Shown here: in pieces, positions 29,888 to 38,168 of the stretch
Layout: each line of letters starts with the position of its first letter
How positions within the stretch are numbered: position 1 is the first letter of the stretch
Source of the DNA: Marinoscillum pacificum
GTDB lineage: Bacteria; Bacteroidota; Bacteroidia; Cytophagales; Cyclobacteriaceae
Direction: 5' to 3'
DNA length: 64,000 nt
NCBI RefSeq assembly: GCF_024714495.1
Contig: NZ_JAMZMJ010000004.1
Span: 1-64,000, forward strand
The notes under the pieces: generated by a model
Database searches by the model: none
Seen by the model: only the letters and a program-made list of their open reading frames with translations
What the model was told of the DNA's origin: nothing
Made by a program: the position numbers and the translations under genes

Positions 29888-31153
29888 ATGAAGAAAATTA
29901 CTTACCTAACCGTGCTGCTCCTAACTCTTGGAATATATGGTGTTCAAGCACAAGTAACTATTTCCGCTGAAGTTCGTCCACGTTCAGAATTTAGAAACGG
30001 GTTTAAGACTTTAACAGAAGAAGCAAAAAACGCAGCCTTCTTTACAGAACAACGTTCCAGACTCTATCTGGACTATGCTGACTCTGCATTTAAATTTAGA
30101 GTGGCATTTCAAGACATTCGAATTTGGGGAGAAACCCCTCAAATCTTCAAAGAAGAATATGGCAAGACCTTTATCAGTGAAGCCTGGGGACAGTACTATT
30201 TCAACAAAGCTTTCTCTGTAAAAGCTGGACGCCAGATCATTTCCTACGACAACCAAAGGTTCTTAGGCGGACTGGAATGGGCTCAGCAAGGAAGAAGACA
30301 TGATGCATTGTTATTTCTATACGAAGCAAACAAATCAAAACTACACCTTGGGTTCGCATACAATCAGGATGACGACATCCCAGAGCAAAGTTTCTTACAA
30401 GCTCCAGGCGCTGGCTACTACAGCGTTGGGGGAAATTACAAGACTTTCCAGTATGCTTGGTTCAATCAGCAATTGAACGAAGGATCTCTTTCCCTTTTAG
30501 CATTCAACGCAGGATATCAAAATGCTGATTCCACAGTTTCATTCAAACAGACTTTAGGAGTTATTGCCTCCAAAAAATTAGGAGGAATCAAGTTGGCAGG
30601 AGACTTTTACTACCAAACAGGTGAATTCTCCAAAAACAAAGTAAATGCCCTTCTAGCTGGAATTAATGCCACTTTCACTACTTCAGTAACTCCTTTGACA
30701 TTGGGAGTAGAATACATTTCTGGTAAAGATGATTCTGATACATCTACCGACATCACAGCATTTAGTCCTGATTTTGGTACCAACCACGCGCACAATGGCT
30801 TCATGGACTACTTCTATGTTGGGCCAGCTAATGGTACGGTTGGCGTTACTGACATTTACTTAAAAACCAACTTCAAACTTGCTGGAGGAGCATTCAAAGT
30901 ACATGCACATCAGTTCATGACAGGGTCTACTCAGCTGGATGCCGAAGGTCAGGAGCTGAGCAAAACGATGGGTACTGAAGTAGATCTTGTATTTGCCAAA
31001 AAACTAAAAGGTGGTGTAGTCTGGAATCTCGGTTACTCACAAATGTTTGCTAGCGATACCATGGAAGCACTTAGAGGTGGAGACAAAAGTTCACTTCAAT
31101 GCTGGGCATGGACCATGATCACTTTCAAACCAACTCTTTTCACATCGAAATAA
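29888..31153 (+). CDS. Alginate-export-type outer-membrane porin, probable nitrate channel
   Basis: The 421-residue protein has a signal peptide (1-21, ending VQAQ). The mature part is a beta-barrel with alternating aromatic residues. The blocks QRSRLYLDYADSAFKFRVAFQDIRIWG and KAGRQIISYDNQRFLGGLEWAQQGRRHDALL are typical of the alginate_exp porin family. The C-terminal strand has an aromatic end (AWTMITFKPTLF). It is first in line before the nitrate-binding protein gene (27 bases to that gene's ATG) and after a TACGTA operator, so it probably lets nitrate through the outer membrane. Alginate itself is unlikely as a substrate because no alginate lyase or synthesis gene is nearby. Confidence 0.8.
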   Translation: MKKITYLTVLLLTLGIYGVQAQVTISAEVRPRSEFRNGFKTLTEEAKNAAFFTEQRSRLYLDYADSAFKFRVAFQDIRIWGETPQIFKEEYGKTFISEAWGQYYFNKAFSVKAGRQIISYDNQRFLGGLEWAQQGRRHDALLFLYEANKSKLHLGFAYNQDDDIPEQSFLQAPGAGYYSVGGNYKTFQYAWFNQQLNEGSLSLLAFNAGYQNADSTVSFKQTLGVIASKKLGGIKLAGDFYYQTGEFSKNKVNALLAGINATFTTSVTPLTLGVEYISGKDDSDTSTDITAFSPDFGTNHAHNGFMDYFYVGPANGTVGVTDIYLKTNFKLAGGAFKVHAHQFMTGSTQLDAEGQELSKTMGTEVDLVFAKKLKGGVVWNLGYSQMFASDTMEALRGGDKSSLQCWAWTMITFKPTLFTSK

Positions 31154-31180
31154 TTTGACAACCAAAAACAATTGAAAGTC

Positions 31181-32569
31181 ATGAGAATATTAAAAAGCAC
31201 ATTCATTTTAGTCCTACTTGCTGCCATTTGGTCGGCTTGTACAGGAAGCACTGCACAAAAGAAAGAGGCAACTGTAGAATCAGCATCTGAAGCTAGCTCT
31301 GCCAAACTACTAATTGAGAAGCCACAGTTAACATTTGGATTTATCAAGTTGACTGACATGGCCCCTTTGGCTATAGCCAAAGAGCTTGGCTACTTCGAAG
31401 ATGAAGGATTGTTCGTTACCATCGAGGCACAATCCAACTGGAAAAACGTTTTAGATCGTGTGATTGATGGTCAATTGGATGGCTCTCACATGTTGGCGGG
31501 TCAGCCGATTGCTGCAGGAGCTGGATTCGGACGTCAGGCAGAATTGGTAACACCATTCTCCATGGACCTTAACGGAAACGGAATTACAGTATCTAACGAA
31601 GTGTGGTCTGCCATGAAACCAAATGTACCAAAAGATGCAGATGGCAAACCTATTCACCCAATCAAGGCTGACGCGCTTGCACCGGTAGTGGCAGATTACA
31701 AAAATGCTGGTCGTCCATTCAAAATGGGTATGGTATTCCCAGTTTCTACACACAATTATGAAATCAGATACTGGTTGGCTGCAGCCGGAATCAATCCAGG
31801 TTTCTACACCGCTGAAAACATTCAAGGGCAAGTAGATGCAGATGTGTTGCTTTCAGTTACACCACCACCACAAATGCCGGCTACACTTGAAGCAGGCACC
31901 ATTTATGGTTACTGTGTAGGTGAGCCTTGGAACCAACAAGCGGTGTTCAAAGGGATTGGAGTACCCGTAACAACCAACTATGACATCTGGAAAAACAATC
32001 CGGAAAAAGTGTTTGTGATGACCAAGAAATTTGTGGAAGAAAATCCAAATACAGCTATCGCTGTGACCAAAGCATTGATCAGAGCTGCTAAATGGTTAGA
32101 CACTCCAGGTAACAGACCAGAGGCGGTTGGAATTCTTTCCATGCCAGAATATGTAGGTGCCGACTCTGTGGTGATTGCTAACTCTATGACTGGAACATTT
32201 GAGTTTGAAAAAGGAGACAAAAGAAGCATGCCAGATTTCAATGTATTCTACAGATACAATGCAACGTATCCATTCTATTCTGACGGTATCTGGTTCTTAA
32301 CTCAAATGCGCAGATGGGGCCAAATCCCTGAAAGCAAGCCTGCAGATTGGTACCACTCTACTATCAAAGATATTTACCGACCAGACATCTGGGGTAAAGC
32401 TGCAGCACTACTGGTAGAAGAAGGGAAAATCCCAGCTTCTGACATTCCAGAAACAGACGGTTACAAACCAGCAACAACTGACTTTATCGATGGCCAATCT
32501 TACGATGGCAAAGATCCGCTTGGATATATCAACAGCTTCAAAATTGGAAACAAGGACGAAAGCTTGTAA
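31181..32569 (+). CDS. nrtA: Nitrate/nitrite ABC transporter substrate-binding lipoprotein
   Basis: The frame opens with a TTG at 31172, but the ATG at 31181 gives the standard lipoprotein signal ([20 protein letters not shown]). The mature protein follows the NrtA/CmpA fold: [54 protein letters not shown], and [21 protein letters not shown]. It captures nitrate in the periplasm for NrtBCD. Unlike many cyanobacterial NrtA proteins it follows a porin gene. A hairpin and a palindromic element separate it from nrtB, which probably allows more binding protein than permease to be made. Confidence 0.9.
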   Translation: MRILKSTFILVLLAAIWSACTGSTAQKKEATVESASEASSAKLLIEKPQLTFGFIKLTDMAPLAIAKELGYFEDEGLFVTIEAQSNWKNVLDRVIDGQLDGSHMLAGQPIAAGAGFGRQAELVTPFSMDLNGNGITVSNEVWSAMKPNVPKDADGKPIHPIKADALAPVVADYKNAGRPFKMGMVFPVSTHNYEIRYWLAAAGINPGFYTAENIQGQVDADVLLSVTPPPQMPATLEAGTIYGYCVGEPWNQQAVFKGIGVPVTTNYDIWKNNPEKVFVMTKKFVEENPNTAIAVTKALIRAAKWLDTPGNRPEAVGILSMPEYVGADSVVIANSMTGTFEFEKGDKRSMPDFNVFYRYNATYPFYSDGIWFLTQMRRWGQIPESKPADWYHSTIKDIYRPDIWGKAAALLVEEGKIPASDIPETDGYKPATTDFIDGQSYDGKDPLGYINSFKIGNKDESL

Positions 32570-32571
32570 AT

Positions 32572-32631
32572 GCTTTTGATTATCCCATCCTAAAGGGTGT
32601 CAAAAGCGAAATTCATACCTATAGGATGAAT
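32572..32631 (+). terminator. Tandem hairpins directly after nrtA
   Basis: GCTTTTGA (32572-32579) pairs with TCAAAAGC (32600-32607), with CCC/GGG inside the loop. It begins 2 bases after the nrtA stop. A second near-palindrome (ATTCAT-ACCTATAGG-ATGAAT) spans 32611-32631. There is no U-run, so mRNA 3'-end protection or attenuation is more likely than full termination. Confidence 0.45.
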
Positions 32632-32636
32632 AGCAT

Positions 32637-32728
32637 ACTATTAAGTTAAGTCCATTAAAAAAAGTCCTTCTCCTTTAGGAGAAGGATTTAGGATGAGGCC
32701 AGATAAAGCAACCACTTAACTTAATAGT
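32637..32728. repeat. 92-bp palindromic element with 15-bp terminal inverted repeats and a central REP-like hairpin
   Basis: ACTATTAAGTTAAGT (32637-32651) is the exact reverse complement of ACTTAACTTAATAGT (32714-32728). Between them a 9-bp stem with a 4-base loop (TCCTTCTCC-TTTA-GGAGAAGGA, 32665-32686) is followed by TTTAGGATGAGG. The central hairpin resembles short palindromes scattered through Bacteroidota intergenic regions (recollection, not checked). It may be a miniature mobile or REP-type element that now acts as an mRNA-processing or attenuation site between nrtA and nrtB. Confidence 0.6.
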
Positions 32729-32767
32729 GCTACAGAATGCAATCAAATTGAAATACTTTAAAAAATA

Positions 32768-32848
32768 GACGTTGGTGTCTGAGGGTTTGGACACAGGCCG
32801 ACCCTCGCACCAACATTTACCATTCACACTTCATAAAATACCAACGTC
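32768..32848 (+). promoter_or_regulatory. Candidate structured leader RNA before nrtB with two competing stems
   Basis: GTTGGTG (32771-32777) plus GAGGGT (32781-32786) pairs with ACCCTC (32801-32806) plus CACCAAC (32808-32814), giving a stable hairpin. Alternatively GACGTTGG (32768-32775) pairs perfectly with CCAACGTC (32841-32848), which directly abuts the nrtB ATG. The two structures share the same 5' strand and exclude each other. That is the layout of a translational switch. This is seen in the sequence only; no ligand is known. Confidence 0.45.
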
Positions 32849-33946
32849 ATGAAGGACAAATCCATAAAAACATTGCGAATGATCGGCCTAGGATTTTTAG
32901 AGCCACTGATCAGATTATTTAGCGGTGAAGAACCATCCAAAAACGGCAAATTATTCTTCACTAAAGCCCTATTACCACTCTTATCCATAATCCTCTTTGT
33001 AGTGATCTGGCATGCAGGAGCAACTGCACTTTACAACAGTGAAGCAAGTGTTCGTATTGAAAAAGCAAGAGCTGAACAAGGAGAAGAAGCAGCCATAGCT
33101 ATGCAGGAATGCATCGAATCTGGCGACGTTTCTTGCCAACCAAACACTCTTCCTTCTCCAAAACAAGTTTTTGGAGCATTCCAGGCACTTTGGCAAGATC
33201 ATAAAAGCATCAGCGAAAAGAAAGCTGAATTTAAAGACAAGGTTTCGGCCACCAACGAGCAACGTGAAGCACAAGGATTGGATCCAATTACCTACACAGG
33301 AAGACCTTCCTTCCTCGATCAAATTGGCACCAGCTTAAAAACAGTAGCCGCTGGTTGTTTGCTAGCCATGCTTATTGCAGTACCTATTGGAATCATCATA
33401 GGACTGAGTGAATCTCTGAGAACAGCCATGAACTGGTTAATTCAAATCCTAAAGCCTGTTTCACCTGTTGTGTGGCTACTGTTGGTATTCATGATAGTGA
33501 AGACTGTCATCACCGATCCCTCATTAGATAAATCGTTTATCATTTCCTTTATCAGCGTTGGTCTTTGTGCCATGTGGGCAACGCTTGTCAACACCAGTCT
33601 TGGAGTGAGCACGGTAGATAAAGACTACATCAATGTAGCCAAAGTATTGAAGTTGAGCATTGGACAAAACATCTTCAAAATCATTCTTCCTGCTTCGTTA
33701 CCATTGATTTTCACCGGTTTAAGAATTACTGTTTCTGTATCATGGATGGTATTGATTGCCATCGAATTACTAGCTCAAAGTCCGGGATTAGGATCTTTCG
33801 TTTGGGAAGAATTCCAAAATGGAGCGAATGACTCCAATGCCAAAATCATTGTAGCCATGTTTGTGATCGGAATCATCGGGTTCCTACTAGATCGTATCAT
33901 GCTTAGTGTTCAAAATATGATGAGTTTCAATAAAGGAATGGCATAA
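32849..33946 (+). CDS. nrtB: Nitrate ABC transporter permease
   Basis: The 365-residue membrane protein belongs to the SsuC/TauC/NrtB permease family. A first helix (about 35-65) is followed by a hydrophilic loop of about 80 residues containing two Cys ([13 protein letters not shown]). This loop is longer than in most NrtB proteins. Then comes the family start [33 protein letters not shown] and five or so helices. The ATPase-contact loop is the block [33 protein letters not shown], and the end is [26 protein letters not shown]. The stop overlaps the ATPase start by one base (TAATG). Confidence 0.9.
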   Translation: MKDKSIKTLRMIGLGFLEPLIRLFSGEEPSKNGKLFFTKALLPLLSIILFVVIWHAGATALYNSEASVRIEKARAEQGEEAAIAMQECIESGDVSCQPNTLPSPKQVFGAFQALWQDHKSISEKKAEFKDKVSATNEQREAQGLDPITYTGRPSFLDQIGTSLKTVAAGCLLAMLIAVPIGIIIGLSESLRTAMNWLIQILKPVSPVVWLLLVFMIVKTVITDPSLDKSFIISFISVGLCAMWATLVNTSLGVSTVDKDYINVAKVLKLSIGQNIFKIILPASLPLIFTGLRITVSVSWMVLIAIELLAQSPGLGSFVWEEFQNGANDSNAKIIVAMFVIGIIGFLLDRIMLSVQNMMSFNKGMA

Positions 33947-34830
33947 TGGCGATACTGGAATTAAATAATGTTTCGAAATCCTTCGGAGTTGGATCCTCAA
34001 GAATAGATGTGCTATCCGACATCAACCTTAAAGTGAACGAAGGAGAGTTTTTAGCAATCGTTGGGTTTTCTGGAAGTGGAAAAACCACCTTAATCAACCT
34101 GATCAATGGACTGCTTTTCCCGGATAAAGGAGAAGTGCTTTTAAAAGGACAACCAATCACTGGCCCTGGTCCTGACAGAGGTGTGATTTTCCAGAATTAC
34201 TCACTGCTGCCGTGGCTTTCTGTGTACAGCAATGTAAAACTGGCAGTAGATGAAGTCTTTCCGAAAATGTCCAAATCAGACAAGGAAGCTCACATTTTGA
34301 AATACATCGAAATGGTGAATCTGACTCCTGCAAAGGATAAAAAGCCGAAGGAATTGTCTGGAGGAATGCGTCAGCGTGTTTCAGTGGCTCGTGCTTTGGC
34401 TATGAATCCTGAAATGCTCTTGATGGACGAGCCATTAAGCGCTCTGGATGCTCTAACACGCGGTTCTCTCCAAGAAGAAATTATTAAAATCTGGAGTCAG
34501 GATAAGAAAACGGCTATTCTGATCACCAATGATGTAGATGAAGGCATTCTAATGGCAGATCGAATCATTCCATTAACACCTGGCCCGAAAGCTACCTTGG
34601 GTCCGGAATTTACGGTTCCATTCGAGCGACCAAGAGACGTCACAGCCATCAACAAGGATGAGCAGTACAAGCGCTTGAGAAATGACATCCTGGAATACCT
34701 GATGGAAGTAGGTGCTACCAGACGTCAGACCAGTGATCACAAATACATCCTTCCTGATTTGCAACCAGTAATGCCTGGTAGAATCGTCTTTGGCAAAAAG
34801 AAATATTCTGAATCCGTCAAACACTTCTAA
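33946..34830 (+). CDS. Nitrate ABC transporter ATP-binding protein 1, with His-to-Asn change in the H-loop
   Basis: The 294-residue ATPase has Walker [11 protein letters not shown], the Q-loop in [13 protein letters not shown], signature [15 protein letters not shown], Walker [13 protein letters not shown] and a C-terminal tail of about 60 residues. The switch (H-loop) motif reads [10 protein letters not shown], so the usual His is Asn at residue 195 (codon 34528-34530). It lacks the large solute-binding extension of cyanobacterial NrtC. It sits between nrtB (1-base overlap) and a second ATPase (33 bases). The two most likely form a heterodimer that powers NrtB. Confidence 0.88.
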   Translation: MAILELNNVSKSFGVGSSRIDVLSDINLKVNEGEFLAIVGFSGSGKTTLINLINGLLFPDKGEVLLKGQPITGPGPDRGVIFQNYSLLPWLSVYSNVKLAVDEVFPKMSKSDKEAHILKYIEMVNLTPAKDKKPKELSGGMRQRVSVARALAMNPEMLLMDEPLSALDALTRGSLQEEIIKIWSQDKKTAILITNDVDEGILMADRIIPLTPGPKATLGPEFTVPFERPRDVTAINKDEQYKRLRNDILEYLMEVGATRRQTSDHKYILPDLQPVMPGRIVFGKKKYSESVKHF

Positions 34831-34863
34831 CCCTCCCAATCCTCTCACTAAGACACCAAAACT

Positions 34864-35679
34864 ATGACTACACAACTTCAAGAAATAGCTTACTCTCCGG
34901 AAATCGCAACTAAACCAGAAATGTTGGTTTGTAAAGACTTAAGAAAAGTCTATCCAACTCCGAAGGGAGATTATGTGGTATTGGATGACTTGCAATTATC
35001 CATTAAGAAAGGAGAATTTGTCTCTATCATTGGTCATTCGGGTTGTGGTAAATCTACTTTGCTGACCATGATCGCCGGACTCAATGAGATCAGTGGTGGG
35101 CAAATCATTGTGGATCATGAGCCGATTAGAGATGCAGGTCCAGACAGAGCTGTGGTTTTTCAATCACCGAGTTTGCTATCGTGGCTGACTGCATTGCAGA
35201 ATGTAATGATCGGAGTAAAGCAAGTATTTCCTGGCGCTTCCAAGGCGCAAAAAGAAGAAATATGCAAATACTATCTGGACAAAGTTGGTCTGGGCAATGA
35301 CTTTCATAAGCGAGCAACAGACCTGTCTCAAGGAATGCAACAGCGTGTAGGTATTGCGAGAGCATTTGCATTAAAGCCAAAAGTTTTATTGTTGGATGAA
35401 CCATTCGGAATGCTCGATTCATTGACTCGCGGAGAGCTTCAGGACGTACTATTGGAGATCTGGCAAAAGGAAAAAATCACGGCAGTGGCCATCACACATG
35501 ATGTGGATGAATCCATCTTCCTGGCTGATCGGGTAATCATGATGACTTCTGGTCCATATGCTAAAATCGGTGACGAACTGGAGATCCCATTTGAGCGACC
35601 AAGAAACCGAAAAGACGTACTGGAGCATCCAGATTACTATGACTATAGAGCCTACTTACTGAATTTTTTGAATCATTGA
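34864..35679 (+). CDS. nrtD: Nitrate ABC transporter ATP-binding protein 2, with altered signature motif
   Basis: The 271-residue ATPase has Walker A GHSGCGKSTL, VVFQSPSLLSWLTAL, Walker B VLLLDEPFGMLD and an intact H-loop (VAITHDVDES). Its ABC signature is LSQGMQQRVGIARA instead of LSGGM/LSGGQ, with Gln at residue 156 (codon 35329-35331). The tail (PFERPRNRKDVLEHPDYYDYR) matches NrtD/SsuB-like transporters for nitrate and related anions. It is the last gene of the nrt run. Its neighbour downstream is a minus-strand toxin-antitoxin pair. Confidence 0.88.
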   Translation: MTTQLQEIAYSPEIATKPEMLVCKDLRKVYPTPKGDYVVLDDLQLSIKKGEFVSIIGHSGCGKSTLLTMIAGLNEISGGQIIVDHEPIRDAGPDRAVVFQSPSLLSWLTALQNVMIGVKQVFPGASKAQKEEICKYYLDKVGLGNDFHKRATDLSQGMQQRVGIARAFALKPKVLLLDEPFGMLDSLTRGELQDVLLEIWQKEKITAVAITHDVDESIFLADRVIMMTSGPYAKIGDELEIPFERPRNRKDVLEHPDYYDYRAYLLNFLNH

Positions 35680-35722
35680 GTAACGACTTAATTAAACAAG
35701 TCTTAACAACTTGTATTAATAC

Positions 35723-36022
35723 CTACTCTTCATGCCTCTTAATGATAGATTCAGGATTCTGATTCATCGCAAAAACATCAGTCACATAAATTTTGCCATT
35801 CAGTTGGCGATAAATGATTTTATAATTTCCTTGAAGCACAAATCGGTGCCCCTGATCCATAAATCGCAATTCTTCCACTATCCTACCACGGTCAGCAAAA
35901 TGAGCTAGTGTTTCCGCCCTAAGCAAAATCTTTTCAACTAAGTCTTCAGCGACATTTTCAGGGTAATGACAATAGATCTTCTTCAGTTGTTCTTCAGCAG
36001 GGCCGGTAAATAGAACCTCCAT
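35723..36022 (-). CDS. RelE/ParE-superfamily toxin
   Basis: The 99-residue protein has the ParE/RelE fold pattern: an N-terminal strand and two helices (FTGPAEEQLKKIYCHYPENVAEDLVEKI), the RGRIVEEL turn, and the terminal strands NYKIIYRQLNGKIYVTDVFAMNQNPE. ParE members poison gyrase and RelE members cleave mRNA; the sequence alone does not separate them. The gene follows its antitoxin gene by 4 bases, the standard antitoxin-first order. Confidence 0.8.
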   Translation of the reverse strand: MEVLFTGPAEEQLKKIYCHYPENVAEDLVEKILLRAETLAHFADRGRIVEELRFMDQGHRFVLQGNYKIIYRQLNGKIYVTDVFAMNQNPESIIKRHEE

Positions 36023-36026
36023 AAAA

Positions 36027-36263
36027 CTACCAATTCTTCATGTTAGCTCGAATCTGCTCTGTTGTTTTGATGTCCCCTTCTGCTATAGCTTTATTGGAAT
36101 CTTCTGCTCGTGAGACAAGTTCTGCTTGAGTAATAGAATGGCCTTCAGCATCATACCCAATCGCACTACCATTTAGTACATCCTTCATTTTCTGAATGAT
36201 TTCAGCATCTTGAACTCGAAGCAATTGCTCTATTAAATGAAGTTTTTCTGCTTGTACATCCAT
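36027..36263 (-). CDS. Probable antitoxin of the RelE/ParE pair
   Basis: The 78-residue, charged, helical protein starts best at the ATG at 36263; the codon before it is GTG. A helix-rich N terminus (AEKLHLIEQLLRVQDAEIIQKMKDVL) is followed by a flexible region (GHSITQAELVSRAEDSNKAIAEGDI) that probably wraps the toxin. It lies 4 bases upstream of the toxin gene. No clear DNA-binding fold is visible, so assignment rests mainly on size, order and spacing. Confidence 0.65.
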   Translation of the reverse strand: MDVQAEKLHLIEQLLRVQDAEIIQKMKDVLNGSAIGYDAEGHSITQAELVSRAEDSNKAIAEGDIKTTEQIRANMKNW

Positions 36264-36457
36264 CACTTGTCTCTAGTTTTAAACATATAAATCTAACGAT
36301 TTCTAGTCTTTAATGATTCAACTAATCATTTAAACTAATCCACCGGCAGATTCATGTCATTAATACTTACTTTATTGGAATTGGCCATAAAGCTACAATG
36401 AATCAGGCATCATCGAAAATCGCAAATTCAGAGCAAGATTAATAGCCAAATATAAAA

Positions 36458-36475
36458 CCGATCCTTCCGGATCGG
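36458..36475 (-). terminator. Intrinsic terminator downstream of the STAS-like gene
   Basis: On the minus strand CCGATCC, loop GGAA and GGATCGG form a 7-bp stem followed by TTTTATA. It lies 9 bases after the stop of the gene at 36484-36900. Confidence 0.75.
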
Positions 36476-36483
36476 CCTTCTTA

Positions 36484-36900
36484 TCAACTTTCTAACCAGC
36501 CTAAAGCTTCTATTTCTGATTCAAAGATTCTTCTTTCGTAATTGATTCGATCTTCGGTTTCGGTAATGACTTGTTCCATTCCGAACCGGGCAATGATGTT
36601 ATCGGCAGATAGAATGGCAATTTTTCTAATGTTTGAATTCCCCATTTCACTTATTGAGCGTTTGAAAAACTGCTTCATTTCATCGCTAACAGCTTTTAAT
36701 TCTCGCTCATCAATGAGCAATAATTGAATCCCCTTGGAGTAAATAGCCTCTTTCATCATAATTCCATTTCTGGACGCTTCCGCTAGAGTTTGAAACCCCT
36801 TCAACTCAATTTTCAAAATGTGATCATTCAGACTAATCATCGTCATTTTGGAAGTACTGTAAATTGATTGGGTATTAGTAAGTGTTGATTTTAATAACAT
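36484..36900 (-). CDS. STAS/SEC14-like small protein of unknown function
   Basis: The 138-residue protein may start at the ATG at 36900 or at one of the later Met codons near 36846. The order of strands and helices fits SpoIIAA-like STAS/SEC14 proteins: ISLNDHILKIELKGF, then IQLLLIDERELKAVSDE, IRKIAILSADNIIARFGME, and the end RIFESEIEALGWLES, where the final (A/L)-x-W-L is typical of the family. It stands alone between the toxin-antitoxin pair and the thioredoxin-reductase-like gene. No partner or substrate is suggested by the context. Confidence 0.5.
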   Translation of the reverse strand: MLLKSTLTNTQSIYSTSKMTMISLNDHILKIELKGFQTLAEASRNGIMMKEAIYSKGIQLLLIDERELKAVSDEMKQFFKRSISEMGNSNIRKIAILSADNIIARFGMEQVITETEDRINYERRIFESEIEALGWLES

Positions 36901-37157
36901 GTGTTTGATGGTTGATTAATATCCAATTAAACCGCACAACATCAGCTATTATTTTAAGTAATTGATTACCAGAGACGCTTATTCAACCAAACAAGATTAA
37001 TTTTCAACAATCACAAAACTTCATCCTACTAACACAAAACCTATTACTTAGAGCGAATAATACTCCACATTTTTCATTCAGTGAAAATAACCCCTACCTC
37101 ATGCAACTTAATTGCATTTTTGAGTGTTGGACTTTTTCAACCATTTAAAACCTATCT

Positions 37158-38066
37158 ATGAATTCAAAAACATTATTTGATGTCATCATCATTGGAGGAA
37201 GTTATGCAGGGCTCTCAGCGGCCATGACTCTTGGCAGGTCATTACGATCTACGCTGGTTATTGACGCAGCTCAACCTTGCAATCAACAAACACCACATTC
37301 GCACAATTTCTTAACTCAGGATGGCAAGACACCCGTAGAAATTTCTAGCATTGCTAAGGAGCAGGTACAACAATATGCTACAGTAGAATTCACTGAGGAT
37401 TTCGCCATTTCAGGACAAAAACTGGAGAATGAATTTCAAATCACCACACAGTCTCAGCAAACCTATAGAGGTAAGAAGCTTGTATTCGCAACAGGTATCA
37501 AAGATCAATTACCAGATATACCTGGATTTGCAAAATGCTGGGGAATTTCCGTAATCCACTGTCCCTATTGCCATGGCTATGAAGCTAAAAGCAAGAAAAC
37601 AGGAGTAATGGCTACTGGAGAACGAGCGATGCATTATGCTCCATTAATCAAAAACCTTACGAACGAGCTCGCCTTTCTCACCAACGGTGGCGAAGCATTT
37701 GCGGATAATCAGGCTGAGAAACTCCTCCAGCACAACATTCAAATCATTGACAAAGAAATCTCTGAAGTAAACCACCATAATGGCCATGTGCACTCTCTTT
37801 CTTTTTCAGATGGAAGTCAGGAGCCATTTGAAGCAGTGTACGCCGCAGTTCCTTTCATTCAGCATAGTGAAATCCCAACCCAGCTAGGTTGTGAACTCAC
37901 TGAACAAGGTTATCTGAAGATCAGCCCGATGCAGGAAACATCTATTACGGGAATTTATGCATGTGGGGACAACAGTAACCCAATGCGATCAGTAGCCAAT
38001 GCTGTGGCTACAGGTAACATGACTGGAGCAGTAGTCAATAAGCACCTTGCTGACGAAGCATTTTGA
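37158..38066 (+). CDS. Thioredoxin-reductase-like NAD(P)/FAD oxidoreductase
   Basis: The 302-residue flavoprotein has the FAD-binding N terminus VIIIGGSYAGLSAAMTLGR, a mid-sequence VIHCPYCHGYEAKSK with a C-P-Y-C redox pair, and the C-terminal FAD motif GIYACGDNSNPMRSVANAVATG. The CPYC pair and short length suit the thioredoxin-reductase-like group rather than classical TrxB (CATC). The NADP-binding glycines are less obvious here (VMATGERAM in place of G-x-G-x-x-A). The electron acceptor is unknown. It precedes the NarK gene but is separated from it by an operator cluster, so it probably has separate control. Confidence 0.8.
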   Translation: MNSKTLFDVIIIGGSYAGLSAAMTLGRSLRSTLVIDAAQPCNQQTPHSHNFLTQDGKTPVEISSIAKEQVQQYATVEFTEDFAISGQKLENEFQITTQSQQTYRGKKLVFATGIKDQLPDIPGFAKCWGISVIHCPYCHGYEAKSKKTGVMATGERAMHYAPLIKNLTNELAFLTNGGEAFADNQAEKLLQHNIQIIDKEISEVNHHNGHVHSLSFSDGSQEPFEAVYAAVPFIQHSEIPTQLGCELTEQGYLKISPMQETSITGIYACGDNSNPMRSVANAVATGNMTGAVVNKHLADEAF

Positions 38067-38078
38067 GCCATCCACACG

Positions 38079-38157
38079 TTACGTAAATTAAATACGTAAT
38101 ATTACTTATTTTTTACTAAGTAATTACGTAGTTTTGATTTACTTCAGAACTACGTAA
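38079..38157 (+). promoter_or_regulatory. Array of TACGTA-type operators upstream of the nitrate transporter/reductase operon
   Basis: TACGTA occurs at 38080, 38093, 38125 and 38151. ATACGTA-ATAT-TACTTAT (38092-38109) has the 4-base spacer and repeats the TACTTAT half-site seen upstream of the porin gene. ACTAAGTAA-TTACGTAGT (38115-38132) is an 18-base near-palindrome without spacer. The first element TTACGTAA (38079-38086) is itself palindromic. This is the densest of the five clusters. Confidence 0.55.
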
Positions 38158-38168
38158 TAAATCTTAGT

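Noticed and set aside
36901-37157. A gene or RNA in the 257-base gap before the thioredoxin-reductase-like gene
   Set aside because: Only a small palindrome (ATGCAA-N5-TTGCAT, about 37099-37115) was seen; no frame, terminator or clear promoter.
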